A DNA stretch of 64,000 nucleotides from Paracoccus sp. DMF-8 (GTDB lineage: Bacteria; Pseudomonadota; Alphaproteobacteria; Rhodobacterales; Rhodobacteraceae), in assembly GCF_029309835.1 (NCBI RefSeq), contig NZ_JARJHL010000010.1, positions 682,001 to 746,000 on the forward strand. The letters run 5' to 3'. Under the pieces are notes generated by a model, which worked only from the letters and a program-made list of their open reading frames with translations, searched no databases and was not told the origin of the DNA. Shown here piece after piece: positions 27,527 to 37,297 of this stretch (position 1 is the stretch's first letter; each line of letters begins with the position of its first letter). Made by a program: the position numbers and the translations under genes.

Positions 27527-28087
27527 TCAGGCGCCCCAGTTGCGGATCGGGCCGCAATCCATATGGACAAAGTTCGAACGCGAATAGCGACCGACACCGC
27601 CCGCACGGCAGGAAATCGCCGCGCGCGACACCTGGCTGACCGAACGCGATTTCAGCCGCAGATCGGCGGCCTTGCCGGTCATGTGCAGCGAGTTGCGCGC
27701 AACGCCCGACGACCGCGACCGCAACATGGCGTTGGTCTGGGGCGAGCGGTAGCCCGACAACATCATGTAAGGTTCATCCGTCTGCAGCAGGCGGTGCGAG
27801 GCGGCGGCGATGTCGATCGTGCGGGGATCGATGCCGATGGCCTGTCCGGTGCGCCAGTCACGCATGAACACGTTGATTTCGTTCAGGGCGTCGCGGATAT
27901 ATTTGCCTTCGACCCAATAGACCGTGTCGATGCTTTCGCCCGTTCGGCCGGAATACATGCGGATCCGGCGAATGTCGCCAGCTCCGCGCAGAATGCCAAA
28001 CGCATTGGCCATCACCGGGGCGGCAACAACGGTCGTCGCCGCGAAAACACCCAGAATTCCGCGCCGGGAAATGCTGTCAAACGTCAT
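27527..28087 (-). CDS. DUF882/YcbK (MepK-like) murein endopeptidase
   Basis: 186 residues beginning MTFDSISRRGILGVFAATT, a twin-arginine signal (SRRGILG) with an Ala-rich hydrophobic core. The catalytic domain is the M15-like DUF882 family: GYRSPQTNAMLR, SLHMTGKAADLR (zinc His and Asp) and FVHMDCGP (second zinc His). E. coli MepK cuts 3-3 cross-links made by L,D-transpeptidases. The neighbouring divergent gene is an L,D-transpeptidase, as for ycbK and ycbB in E. coli. An upstream in-frame start at 28168 would place extra charged residues before the Tat signal and is rejected. Confidence 0.9.
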   Translation of the reverse strand: MTFDSISRRGILGVFAATTVVAAPVMANAFGILRGAGDIRRIRMYSGRTGESIDTVYWVEGKYIRDALNEINVFMRDWRTGQAIGIDPRTIDIAAASHRLLQTDEPYMMLSGYRSPQTNAMLRSRSSGVARNSLHMTGKAADLRLKSRSVSQVSRAAISCRAGGVGRYSRSNFVHMDCGPIRNWGA

Positions 28088-28421
28088 GTTGATCGCCTGT
28101 CCTGCTTCGTTTTGCGATTGCCACTCATCGACGGTGGCAGTCCGGCTATACCCCGAACTTGCTAACAATATGTCACCACGCCGCGTCGCGCGGAACCATA
28201 TAGTTCCATTTGCGTTGTTATGCGGAAATTTTCGGCGAATTTCTGCCGAACCCCCGGTTCAACCCTTGCGCAACCTATTGATTGTTGGTCGTGCGTGGCG
28301 AATTTGCACCATGCTTTTTGCAAAAATGCCCCTGTTCATTGGGGTGAAACCGGGCGCCGTGGCAAGTTTTCCCCGGTTTGCGGTATAGTCGATTGAAAAG
28401 AAATCGAGGCTGCAGCGAAAA
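28088..28421. promoter_or_regulatory. Divergent control region between mepK-like and L,D-transpeptidase genes
   Basis: 334 bases with relatively low GC. A TATAGT at 28384-28389 preceded by TGGCAA at 28360-28365 (18-base spacer) is a fair sigma-70-like promoter for the transpeptidase gene, 33 bases before its ATG. No promoter for the opposite gene was pinned down, and no known operator is seen. Confidence 0.4.
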
Positions 28422-30059
28422 ATGTTGAACAGGTTGATTCGTGTATTGGTTGTATCCTCGACCGCGATCTGGCCCATCGCGATCTGGCCCGTCGGAACGA
28501 TGGGGCAGGGGTTGGGCACGGGCCCGATGGTTGCGGCCCCCGCGCCACGCCTGACCTTCAGCGAGGCAGAAATGGCCCTGGCCCGCGCGGTGGCGAATTC
28601 GCCCGAGCTGGCGGATTTCTACGGCAGCAACGGGCTGCAGACGGTGTTTTCCGGCCCCGAGGCCGCGCCCCTGCGTCAGGCCCTGATCGCTGCCGTCGGG
28701 CGGGCGGGGGAACATGGCCTGCCGCCGCATCGCTATGACATCGACCGGCTGCGCAGTCTGGATGCGCGCGGGTTGGATCCTCCGCGTGACGAACTGGCCT
28801 TTGCCCGCGTCTTTGCGCGCTGGACCCATGATGTCGGCGGCGGTCTGGTCGACCCGCGCAAGGTCGAGCCGACGATCAAGCGCGAGGTGCTGCGCCGCCC
28901 CGCGGCCGATATCCTGCGGGACTTCGTCACCGACGACGACCCCGCCGCGGTTCTGGCCGCAGTCGAGCCGCAGGATCCGCGTTACAAGGTGCTTCAGCGC
29001 GCGCTTGGCGCCAGATCCGAACTGATCGCCCCTGCGACCCTGCCGCTGGTCCCGGAAGGGCTGTGGAAACCCGGGACCGAGGGGCCGCATGTGCTGGCCC
29101 TGCGCGCCCGGCTGTCGGCCATCGGCATCGACACCGGCCCGGCTACGCTGGTCTATGACACGGCGCTGACCGATGCGGTGCGCGATTATCAGCAACGGGC
29201 CGGTCTGGGCGCGGATGGCGTGGCCGGGCCGCGCACGGTGGCGATGATCAACCGTCTCAGCGACAGCGGCAATCCCGATATCGCGATATCGCTGGAACGG
29301 ATGCGCTGGCTGGCGGGGCATGACCTGAACGCCCGCCATGTCTGGGTGAACCTGACCAGCTACACCGCCCAGATCCGCGACAACGGCGCCGAGGTATTTG
29401 ACACCCGCGTCGTCGTCGGCAAGCCGGGGGCGGATTACCGCACACCCGAATTTTCCGACGAGATCGAATATCTGGTCGCCAATCCGCGCTGGAACGTGCC
29501 GCGCTCGATGACCGTGCGCGACTACCTGCCCTAGCTGCAGGCCAACCGCCATGCGGTGTCGCATCTGGATGTGGTGGACGGCAACGGCAATGTCGTGTCG
29601 CGCGACAGGATCAATTTCAACAATTACAACGCCCGCAATTTCCCCTTCCGGTTGCGCCAGAAACCCAGTGACGACAATGCCCTGGGGCTGGTGAAATTCA
29701 TGTTCCCGAACCCCTGGAATATCTATCTGCACGACACGCCCAGCAAGGGGCTGTTCAACAACAGCGCGCGGGCGGCCTCGAACGGCTGCATCCGCATCGC
29801 GCGCCCCTTTGATCTGGCGCATGAGCTGATGCGCGGCAATTTCGACAACCCCGAGGCGGCATTCCAACGCGCCATCGACAGCGGTCGGGAAACCTATCTG
29901 AACCTGAAAAAACCGGTGCCGGTGCATCTGGTCTATTTCACGGCCTTTCCCGACGACAGCGGCACGATCCGGCGCTATCCCGACATCTATGACCGTGACC
30001 CCTTGCTGCTTGCGGCATTCGAGCGCGCGGCACTGGCAAAAATCGCCCCGGCAGAGTAA
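28422..30059 (+). pseudogene. L,D-transpeptidase (YcbB/LdtD-like), interrupted by TAG
   Basis: A single frame of 545 sense codons is broken once, by TAG at 29532-29534. Order: N-terminal signal or anchor segment (LIRVLVVSSTAIWPIAIW), scaffold domain, PG_binding_1 repeat (AVRDYQQRAGLGADGVAGPRT-type) and YkuD catalytic domain. The catalytic Cys lies beyond the stop in ASNGCIR, with the family HDTPSK block before it. The TAG sits in NVPRSMTVRDYLP-stop-LQANRH, where relatives have one variable residue. As read, the product ends before the active site. Read-through, a start downstream, true mutation or an error cannot be told apart here. Confidence 0.88.
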
Positions 30060-30080
30060 GTCCTCAGCCAGGGGCAAGGA

Positions 30081-31211
30081 ATGGCAAAGGGGATGACCAT
30101 GACATTCACCGTGGCGGAACTGGCCAAGGCGCTTGGCGGCACGCTTTGGGGCGACGGGTCGCTGGTCGTGGCCGGCGCGGCAGAGCCGGACGAGGCGGGA
30201 GCGGATCACATCGCCATCGCGACGGCCGCGAAATACGCCGAAAAGCTGCGCCCCGGCGGCATCGCCCTGCTGGCCGAGGGGATGAACCCGGAAACCCACG
30301 GCCTGCTGGCGGCCATCCTGCTCAAGCGGCCCCGGCTGGCGCTGGCGGGGCTGACCCGCAGGCTGGACCCCGCGCCAGAGCCTGCGCCGGGCATCCATCC
30401 GATGACGGTCATCGACGACAGTGCCGTGATCGGCGAGGGCGCGGCCATTGGCCCCTTTGTCACCATCGGCGCGAGGGTTCGGATCGGCGCGCGTGCGCGC
30501 ATCGCATCCCATGTCAGCATCGGCGACCGCAGCGTGATCGGGGATGATGCGCTGATCCATGCGGGCGCGCGCATCGCCCATGATGTGATCATCGGCGACC
30601 GTTTCATCCTGCATCCCAATGCCTCGATCAGGCGGACGGGTTTTCCTTTGTCACGCCCGAACCTTCGGGGGTCGAGGAAATCCGCGCAGAGCCTTGGCCT
30701 GCGCGGCGATATCAAGGCCCAGCACTGGACCCGCATCCATTCGCTTGGCGGGGTCGAGATCGGTGACGATGTCGAGGTCGGCGCGCTGGCGGGCATCGAC
30801 CGGGGCACGATTCGTGCCACCCGGATCGGCCGCGGCACCAAGATCGACAATCAGGTCCAGATCGGCCACAACGTCATCCTGGGCGAGGATTGCATGCTTT
30901 GCGGGCAGGCCGGGGTCGCGGGCTCGACCCGGATCGGCAATCGCGTCGTTTTGGGCGGCAAGGTCGGCGTGTCCGACAATATCTTTGTCGGCGACGATGT
31001 GATCGCGGGCGGCGGCACGGAAATCTATACCAACGTCCCCGCAGGCCGCGTCATTCTGGGCAGCCCGGCGGTCAAGATGGAAACCCATGTCGAAATCCAG
31101 AAGGGGATCCGCCGTCTGCCGCGACTCTATGCGCAGGTGGCGCAGCTTCAGGAAACTGTTAAGAAGATGCTCGATAAGGGCCGACCCGGCAGGACAAGGC
31201 GCCGGGGTTGA
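30081..31211 (+). CDS. lpxD: LpxD-like UDP-3-O-acylglucosamine N-acyltransferase with scrambled segment
   Basis: 376 residues. An N-terminal uridine-binding domain (about 5-100) is followed by a left-handed beta-helix of hexapeptide repeats ([20 protein letters not shown]) and a C-terminal helix with [17 protein letters not shown]. The active-site region [17 protein letters not shown] contains the catalytic His. Between NASI and SLGLRGDI about 20 residues look wrong, while another frame there (from 30635) encodes the expected [19 protein letters not shown]. Two compensating indels (1 and 2 bases lost) explain this. Most genomes have lpxD beside bamA and fabZ; here it heads an ACP/ketosynthase cluster, so it may be a second copy. 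Confidence 0.87.
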   Translation: MAKGMTMTFTVAELAKALGGTLWGDGSLVVAGAAEPDEAGADHIAIATAAKYAEKLRPGGIALLAEGMNPETHGLLAAILLKRPRLALAGLTRRLDPAPEPAPGIHPMTVIDDSAVIGEGAAIGPFVTIGARVRIGARARIASHVSIGDRSVIGDDALIHAGARIAHDVIIGDRFILHPNASIRRTGFPLSRPNLRGSRKSAQSLGLRGDIKAQHWTRIHSLGGVEIGDDVEVGALAGIDRGTIRATRIGRGTKIDNQVQIGHNVILGEDCMLCGQAGVAGSTRIGNRVVLGGKVGVSDNIFVGDDVIAGGGTEIYTNVPAGRVILGSPAVKMETHVEIQKGIRRLPRLYAQVAQLQETVKKMLDKGRPGRTRRRG

Positions 31212-31223
31212 TTGGAGGCCGAG

Positions 31224-31487
31224 ATGACAGACAACGTGCGCGCGCGCATCATCCGTATCATTGCCGATCAGGCGATGCTGGAACCCGAACAGGTCAAGCT
31301 GGACATGACGCCCGAGGATGTCGGCATCGACAGTCTGGGGCTGGTCAGATCGATCTTTGCCATCGAGGAGGAATTCGACATCTCGGTTCCCTTCAACGCC
31401 AATGAGCCGGAAAAGTCGGATTTCGACATTTCGACCATGGGCTCGATCATCGCGGCCGTCGAAAAGCTGGTGGCCGACAAAGCATGA
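31224..31487 (+). CDS. Acyl carrier protein
   Basis: 87 residues from MTDNVRARIIRIIADQ; an earlier in-frame ATG at 31212 is possible, but GAGGCCGAG suits this one. The phosphopantetheine Ser lies in DVGIDSLGLV. It is longer and more divergent than AcpP, with an acidic FNANEPEKSDFDI insertion before the last helix. Its ATG/TGA overlap with the ketosynthase gene and its place after lpxD suggest it carries a special acyl chain for a lipid A or other lipid modification; that is inference. Confidence 0.88.
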   Translation: MTDNVRARIIRIIADQAMLEPEQVKLDMTPEDVGIDSLGLVRSIFAIEEEFDISVPFNANEPEKSDFDISTMGSIIAAVEKLVADKA

Positions 31488-32809
31488 ACGCCAAGAAGAT
31501 CAAGGTCGCAAAGCAGCGCAAGCCGGGCAAGGTCAAGAAAGCCACCAAGTTCGCGCGTGTGATGATCGGCCGCGCGATCATGGGCAAGGCCAACTCTGGC
31601 CTGTCCCGGGTCGCGATCACCGGGGCAGGGACGGTCAACGCGCTTGGCCTGAACACCGCCCAGACCTATGAGGCGATGCGCGAGGGGCGCTGCGGCATCG
31701 GTCAGCTGGATTTCCGCGATGTCGAACGGCTGACCATCCGGATCGGCGGGCAGGTTCAGGGCTGGAAGGCCGAAGACCATTTCAACCGCCAGCAGATCGT
31801 CCTGTATGACAAGTTCACCCAGTTCACCCTGCTGGCCGCGCGCGAGGCGGTGGAACAGTCCGGCCTGATCTTTGACGGCGATCTGGGGCTGATGTCGGGG
31901 GTGATCCTTGGAACCGCCGCGGGCGGGGTCAACACCTGGGATGAAAACTACCGCACGGTCTACGAAGAAGGGAAAAACCGCGTCCACCCCTTTGTCGTCC
32001 CGAAGCTGATGAACAATGCCGCAGCCAGCCATGTCAGCATGGAATATGGCCTGCTTGGCCCCAGTTTCACGGTGGCGACGGCCTGCGCCAGTTCGAACCA
32101 TGCGATGGGGCTGGCCTTCAACATGATCCGCTCGGGTTCGGCCAAGGTCGTTCTGACCGGCGGTTCGGAATCGATGCTGTGCTTTGGCGGGGTCAAGGCA
32201 TGGGAAGGTCTGCGGGTCATGTCCAAGGACGCCTGCCGCCCGTTTTCGGCAACCCGCAACGGCATGGTTCAGGGCGAGGGCGCCGGGATCTTCGTTTTCG
32301 AGGATTGGGATCATGCGGTGGCGCGCGGCGCCGATATTCTGGCCGAGGTCGTGGGCTTTTCCATGTCCTCGGACGCGCAGGATATCGTCATGCCTTCGGC
32401 CATCGGGGCGCAACGGGCGATCAGCGGGGCGATGCTGGATGCCGGCATGCGTCCTGAAGAAGTCGGCTATATCAACGCCCATGGCACCGGCACGGCCGCC
32501 AATGACAAGACCGAATGCGCCGCCGTCGCCCATGCCTTCGGCCACCATGCCGACCGGCTGATGATTTCGTCGACCAAATCCATGCATGGCCATCTGATCG
32601 GGGGCACCGGCGCGGTGGAACTGCTGGCCTGTCTCATGGCGCTGCGCGAGGGCGTGATCGCGCCCACCATCGGCTATGAGGAACCCGACCCCGAATGCGC
32701 GCTGGACGTGGTGCCGAATGTCGCGCGTGACGCGCAGGTCGATGCGGTCCTGTCGAATGCCTTTGCCTTTGGCGGGCTGAACGCGGTTCTGGCCCTGCGC
32801 AAGGTCTGA
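31484..32809 (+). CDS. Beta-ketoacyl-ACP synthase (KAS II-like)
   Basis: 441 residues. Thiolase-fold condensing enzyme with Cys-His-His triad: Cys in TVATACASSNHA (about 200), His in INAHGTGTAAND, His in SSTKSMHGHLIGGTGA, then SNAFAFGGLNA near the end. The first 42 residues are a Lys/Arg-rich extension (KKIKVAKQRKPGKVKKATKF) not usual in FabF. The start overlaps the ACP stop (ATGA), supporting it, although the ATG at 31580, before KANSGLSRVAIT, is an alternative. It should extend acyl chains on the upstream ACP. Confidence 0.92.
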   Translation: MNAKKIKVAKQRKPGKVKKATKFARVMIGRAIMGKANSGLSRVAITGAGTVNALGLNTAQTYEAMREGRCGIGQLDFRDVERLTIRIGGQVQGWKAEDHFNRQQIVLYDKFTQFTLLAAREAVEQSGLIFDGDLGLMSGVILGTAAGGVNTWDENYRTVYEEGKNRVHPFVVPKLMNNAAASHVSMEYGLLGPSFTVATACASSNHAMGLAFNMIRSGSAKVVLTGGSESMLCFGGVKAWEGLRVMSKDACRPFSATRNGMVQGEGAGIFVFEDWDHAVARGADILAEVVGFSMSSDAQDIVMPSAIGAQRAISGAMLDAGMRPEEVGYINAHGTGTAANDKTECAAVAHAFGHHADRLMISSTKSMHGHLIGGTGAVELLACLMALREGVIAPTIGYEEPDPECALDVVPNVARDAQVDAVLSNAFAFGGLNAVLALRKV

Positions 32810-32885
32810 GCCGCCGGGCCTGACGGGCGCGGATGGGGGCGGGTCTTTCCTTGGCCTCCGTCTTGGCCTATCTGCCCAAGGATAG

Positions 32886-33224
<339 letters not shown>

Positions 33225-33303
33225 CAGGCCCATATCTGACAGGCCACCACCGGAATGGCCTTGCCCGCGATGCGGGCAGGGATTGTCGTGCTACAGCGCG
33301 GTG

Positions 33304-33924
33304 TCAGTCGCGGTTGTGAAACATCAGGTCGATCTGCAACTCTACCATCCTGTGGCACAGCGTGTGCAGATCGATCTTGTCGCCCTTATACCAGGGATCA
33401 AGGCGGTCCTGCACCAGCATCGAACTGATGCCCAGAATGAGGCTTTGCGTATTGGTCAGCAGGATCGGCACCGGCAATTCATCGCTGATCAGCCCGCGCG
33501 TCTGGCTTTCGTGCAGTTTGCGTTCCACCAGATCGCGGATGGCATGGCGATGCCTCGCCAGCACTTCGCCTTCAGAAGCGCGCGGGTCGAAAAGCGCCTT
33601 GGCCAGCAGCGAAAACAGGGTCCGATTGGCAAAGCCCCAATCGAAAAACGCCGTGCCCAGTGCCAGAAGCTGGGCGCGGGGATCATCGGCATCCGCCGTG
33701 GCCATGGCATGTCCCATTGCATCGGCCAGCAGGACGGTGGCGTGATCCAGGACCGCGGTATGCAGGGCCTCGATGTTTTGGAAATCGCCGGCCACTTCTT
33801 TCGCCGACAGGCCAGATATCTCACCGGAGAGCGCGCCGAGGGATGTCGGAAACTCTCCGGTTTTTTCGAGCAGTTGCACCGCGATCAGAATGATCTGCTG
33901 GTAATTGTTTCCCTTACCCGACAT
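33304..33924 (-). CDS. TetR/AcrR-family transcriptional regulator
   Basis: 206 residues from MSGKGNNYQQIILIAVQLLE. The N-terminal 50 residues fit a TetR-type HTH (ILIAVQLLEKTGEF, GALSGEISGLSAKEVAGDFQNIEALHTAVL), and the remainder is an all-helical ligand domain with WGFANRTLFSLLAKALF. The HTH is less canonical than usual. An earlier in-frame start at 33975 is less likely. It faces typA in the same direction with an 84-base gap upstream of it from typA's end; target unknown. Confidence 0.75.
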   Translation of the reverse strand: MSGKGNNYQQIILIAVQLLEKTGEFPTSLGALSGEISGLSAKEVAGDFQNIEALHTAVLDHATVLLADAMGHAMATADADDPRAQLLALGTAFFDWGFANRTLFSLLAKALFDPRASEGEVLARHRHAIRDLVERKLHESQTRGLISDELPVPILLTNTQSLILGISSMLVQDRLDPWYKGDKIDLHTLCHRMVELQIDLMFHNRD

Positions 33925-34008
33925 CGTAGGAATCCCTGTTGGTGTTTCAACCTTAACAGGTTTGCGGGCCAACAAAAGTCCGTTTTGACGTGGCGTAAAG
34001 GGGATTTG

Positions 34009-35829
34009 TCACGAAGCTTCGCGCGATTGCCGCTTGCGTTCGTGCGGGTCCAGATAGCGCTTGCGCAGGCGGATGTTCTTGGGCGTGACCTCGACCAGTT
34101 CGTCGTCGTCGATATAGGCGATGGCCTCTTCCAGCGACATGCGGACCGGGGGCGTCAGGCGCACCGCCTCATCCGTGCCCGAGGCACGGACGTTGGTCAG
34201 CTTTTTGCCTTTCAGCGGGTTCACTTCTAGATCGTTGTCGCGGGAATGTTCGCCGATGATCATGCCCTGATAGACCTGTTCCTGCGCGCCGATGAACATC
34301 TTGCCACGCTCTTCCAGGTTCCACAGCGCATAGGCGACGGAAACGCCATCCTCCATAGAAATCAACACGCCCTGACGGCGGCCCTGTATCGGCCCCTTAT
34401 AGGGGGCCCAGCTATGAAAGATGCGGTTCAGAACGCCATTGCCGCGCGTGTCGGTCATGAATTCGCCCTGATAGCCGATCAGGCCACGGGACGGCACATG
34501 CGCGACGATGCGGGTCTTGCCATGGCCTGCGGGCTTCATCTCGACCAGATCGCCCTTGCGCGCGCCGGTCAGCTTGTCGATCACCGCGCCGGTATATTCG
34601 TCATCGACGTCGATGATGGCTTCCTCGATGGGTTCGTGGCGCACGCCGTCGATGTCCTGGAAAATCACGCGGGGACGCGAAATCGACAGTTCAAAGCCTT
34701 CGCGGCGCATGTTTTCGATCAGCACGCCCATCTGCAATTCGCCCCGGCCGGAAACGACAAAGGCGTCGCCGCCCGGCGTATCCTCGACCTTGATCGCGAC
34801 ATTGACCTCGGCTTCACGCATCAGGCGTTCGCGGATGACGCGCGACTGGACCTTGTTGCCATCGCGGCCGGCCAGCGGGCTGTCGTTGATGCCAAAGGTG
34901 ACGCTGATGGTCGGCGGGTCGATGGGCTGGGCGGGCAGGGCGGTTTCGACCTCCAGCGCGGCCAGGGTGTCGGCCACGGTCGCCTTGGCCATGCCCGCGA
35001 TGGTGACGATATCACCGGCCACGGCCTCATCAATGGGCTGTTGGGTCAGGCCGCGGAAGGCCAGAACCTTGGAAATCCGGAACTGCTCGATCCGTTCGCC
35101 ATTACGCGACAGCGCCTTGATCGTGTCGCCTGCCTTGGCCCGGCCCGCTTCGACGCGGCCAGTCAGGATGCGACCGATAAAGGGATCGGCGCCAAGCGTC
35201 GTCGCCAGCATCTGAAAGGGCTGGTCGATGCGTTCAAGCTGTTTCGGGGCGGGAACGTGGCGGGTGATCAGGTCGAACATGGCCGACAGATCCTGACGCG
35301 GGCCGTCCAGCGCCTCATCCGCCCAGCCACCGATGCCAGAGGCATAAAGATGCGGAAAATCAAGCTGTTCGTCACTTGCGCCAAGATTTGCGAACAGATC
35401 GAACACCTCGTCCAGCGCGCGATCGGGGTCGGCTGCGGGCTTGTCGACCTTGTTCAGCACGACGATCGGGCGCAGCCCGAGCGCCAGCGCCTTCGAGGTC
35501 ACGAATTTCGTCTGCGGCATTGGCCCTTCGGCGGCATCGACTAGCAGGCAGACGCCGTCGACCATCGACAGGATGCGTTCGACCTCACCGCCGAAATCGG
35601 CGTGGCCGGGCGTGTCGACGATATTGATACGGGTGCCTTTCCACTCGACCGAGGTCGCCTTGGCAAGGATGGTGATACCGCGTTCCCGCTCGATATCGTT
35701 GCTGTCCATGACCCGCTCGGCCACGGCCTGGTTCTCGCGAAACGAGCCGGATTGTTTCAGTAGCTGGTCGACCATGGTCGTCTTGCCGTGGTCGACGTGC
35801 GCGATGATCGCGATATTGCGAATGTCCAT
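34009..35829 (-). CDS. typA: Ribosome-associated GTPase BipA/TypA
   Basis: 606 residues, standard length. G1 AHVDHGKTT (about 10-18), G2 region ERGITILAKATS, G3 DTPGHADF, G4 NKVDKP. The translation-factor beta-barrel (FIGRILTGRVEAGRAKAG) and EF-G domain V-like region (MRREGFELSISRPRVI) follow, then the BipA-specific C-terminal domain with QGRRQGVLISMEDG. Acts in 50S subunit assembly and stress adaptation. Confidence 0.97.
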   Translation of the reverse strand: MDIRNIAIIAHVDHGKTTMVDQLLKQSGSFRENQAVAERVMDSNDIERERGITILAKATSVEWKGTRINIVDTPGHADFGGEVERILSMVDGVCLLVDAAEGPMPQTKFVTSKALALGLRPIVVLNKVDKPAADPDRALDEVFDLFANLGASDEQLDFPHLYASGIGGWADEALDGPRQDLSAMFDLITRHVPAPKQLERIDQPFQMLATTLGADPFIGRILTGRVEAGRAKAGDTIKALSRNGERIEQFRISKVLAFRGLTQQPIDEAVAGDIVTIAGMAKATVADTLAALEVETALPAQPIDPPTISVTFGINDSPLAGRDGNKVQSRVIRERLMREAEVNVAIKVEDTPGGDAFVVSGRGELQMGVLIENMRREGFELSISRPRVIFQDIDGVRHEPIEEAIIDVDDEYTGAVIDKLTGARKGDLVEMKPAGHGKTRIVAHVPSRGLIGYQGEFMTDTRGNGVLNRIFHSWAPYKGPIQGRRQGVLISMEDGVSVAYALWNLEERGKMFIGAQEQVYQGMIIGEHSRDNDLEVNPLKGKKLTNVRASGTDEAVRLTPPVRMSLEEAIAYIDDDELVEVTPKNIRLRKRYLDPHERKRQSREAS

Positions 35830-35909
35830 CAGTTTCTGGCCTTTCAGATCTTGGCGCCCCCGTAACCCAGAGACGCCGGAATGACCAGCAGAAACGAACC
35901 GGCCGTTCG

Positions 35910-35984
35910 CTAGCGCAGGCCAAGCAGTCCCAGAATGAACAGGACGACGACAACCAAGCCGACGATGTAGATGATCGAATGCAT
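35910..35984 (-). CDS. 24-residue single-helix membrane peptide
   Basis: A 25-codon ORF (MHSIIYIVGLVVVVLFILGL then LGLR) preceded by GGGGGAATAT, a good ribosome site. The whole product is one transmembrane helix with a terminal Arg. It lies in the gap between typA and the DUF442 gene. Small single-TM proteins like this are often missed. The ribosome site and the clean hydrophobic pattern support it, but no homologue search was possible. Confidence 0.55.
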   Translation of the reverse strand: MHSIIYIVGLVVVVLFILGLLGLR

Positions 35985-36088
35985 ATATTCCCCCTGTCGT
36001 TAAGGCACGGAAACCGCTTGGGTTCCGCCATGATCACAGAACGCCGGATATCCGTTTCAGGTTCCGTGGCGTGGGGCCATGTGGCGGT

Positions 36089-36507
36089 TCAGCGTGCCAG
36101 CGATTCCAGCAGGGGACGAACCCCCGAAAGATCATATCCGGCCCGCGCGGCGGTTTCGCTCAGCTCATCGGCGGGGCGCAGATGGGCCTGCGACAGCGCC
36201 CAGAGCACGGTCGAGCGGTTGCCCGAACGGCAATAGGCCGCCTTGGGGCCGGGCAGGCTCATCGCCTCGGTAAAGGCCGAAATCATCTGCGGGGTGATTT
36301 CGCCGGGGGTAAAGGGATATAGCGGTATTCCAGACCGGCGTCCTGGGCCAGCATGCCGATGGATCTGCTGTCCAGCCCCGGCTCGACCTCGGCGTCGGGG
36401 CGGTTGTTGATCAGCACCTTGAAACCGGCCTTGGCAAGGGCCTCAACATCCTCGGCTGTGATCTGGGCGGATACGGCGATATCGGGGGTAAGCTGGCGCA
36501 GATCCAT
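36089..36507 (-). pseudogene. TIGR01244/DUF442 phosphatase-like protein, frameshifted
   Basis: The first part (MDLRQLTPDIAVSAQITAED, then LINNRPDAEVEPG and YRYIPL) and second part (MISAFTEAM, AYCRSGNRSTVLWAL) are two halves of one protein. The catalytic P-loop C-x5-R is in CRSGNRS. The frame changes at ATCCCTTTACC near 36318: one more C (CCCC) would read YIPFTPGEITPQMI and join them. Relatives are dual-specificity-phosphatase folds linked to sulfide/persulfide metabolism. Otherwise intact, so a sequencing error is possible. Confidence 0.82.
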
Positions 36508-36607
36508 CTGGGTTCCCTCTGTTGACTGGCCGATACTGGTCGGCGCTTGTGATGCCGCTGTCAAGGGTCGATGCAGGCGACCCGATCAAGAAATCGCAGG
36601 CCGCCGG

Positions 36608-37297
36608 TCATTCCACGGATGCCGCCACCAGACCCGGCAGATCGGCCCAGTTGTCAAAGGCCGCCAGATGCGGCAACTGCTCTAGCCCCGCTTGCCGATA
36701 GCCCTGCGTATAAAGCAGAAAGGGCACCGGAACGCGCGCCGCACAGGTCGCGTCATATTCGCTGTCGCCGACGTAGATGCCCACGGGCTTTTGCGGATCG
36801 GCGCCAATCCCGGTAAAGGCCGCGCGCAGCGGCGCGGGATCGGGCTTTTTCTCGGCCATCAGATCGCCGCCGATGATGAACTGGAAATATCCTGAAAGTC
36901 CAAGGTGTTCGATGACCGCCCTGGTCGGGCCAAGCGGCTTGTTCGTGCAGATCGCCAGAGGGTGACCCCGCGCGGCCAGCACCTCAAGCGCCTCGGCCAC
37001 GCCCGGAAGCATCACGGTCAGCGAGGTCGCCGTATGATAAGATCTCATGAAATCGCCAACCAGATCGGCGTGGCGCGCCGGCGGCAGCCCGGTCGCCGCG
37101 ATGATTTTCTGCCACAGCACATCGACGCCACCGCCGACGAAACTGCGCACGGTTTGCAGGGAAAGCGGCTCAACCGATTGGGTCGCAAGGGTTTTGTTCA
37201 CGCAATCCTGTATATCGGGCGCGCTGTCGATCAGCGTGCCGTCAAGGTCGAAAACAATCGGGCAGGGGGCGTAGCAGACAGTCACTGGCGTTTCCAT
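36608..37297 (-). CDS. gph: Phosphoglycolate phosphatase (HAD family)
   Basis: 229 residues. HAD motif I IVFDLDGTLIDSAPD (nucleophile Asp), motif II AICTNKPLG (Thr), motif III with Lys in AEKKPDPAPL, motif IV YVGDSEYDATCA. A C1-type helical cap lies between. Removes phosphate from 2-phosphoglycolate formed during DNA repair or by Rubisco. The start overlaps the 3' end of the thioredoxin-like gene by 16 bases, so the two are cotranscribed. A start closer to motif I is possible. Confidence 0.92.
   Translation of the reverse strand: METPVTVCYAPCPIVFDLDGTLIDSAPDIQDCVNKTLATQSVEPLSLQTVRSFVGGGVDVLWQKIIAATGLPPARHADLVGDFMRSYHTATSLTVMLPGVAEALEVLAARGHPLAICTNKPLGPTRAVIEHLGLSGYFQFIIGGDLMAEKKPDPAPLRAAFTGIGADPQKPVGIYVGDSEYDATCAARVPVPFLLYTQGYRQAGLEQLPHLAAFDNWADLPGLVAASVE

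Noticed and set aside
28275..30614. 779-codon open frame on the - strand opposite the L,D-transpeptidase and lpxD
   Set aside because: High GC makes antisense frames open. The + strand carries recognisable domains, while this frame has no motif and a Gln/Arg/His-rich composition typical of shadows.
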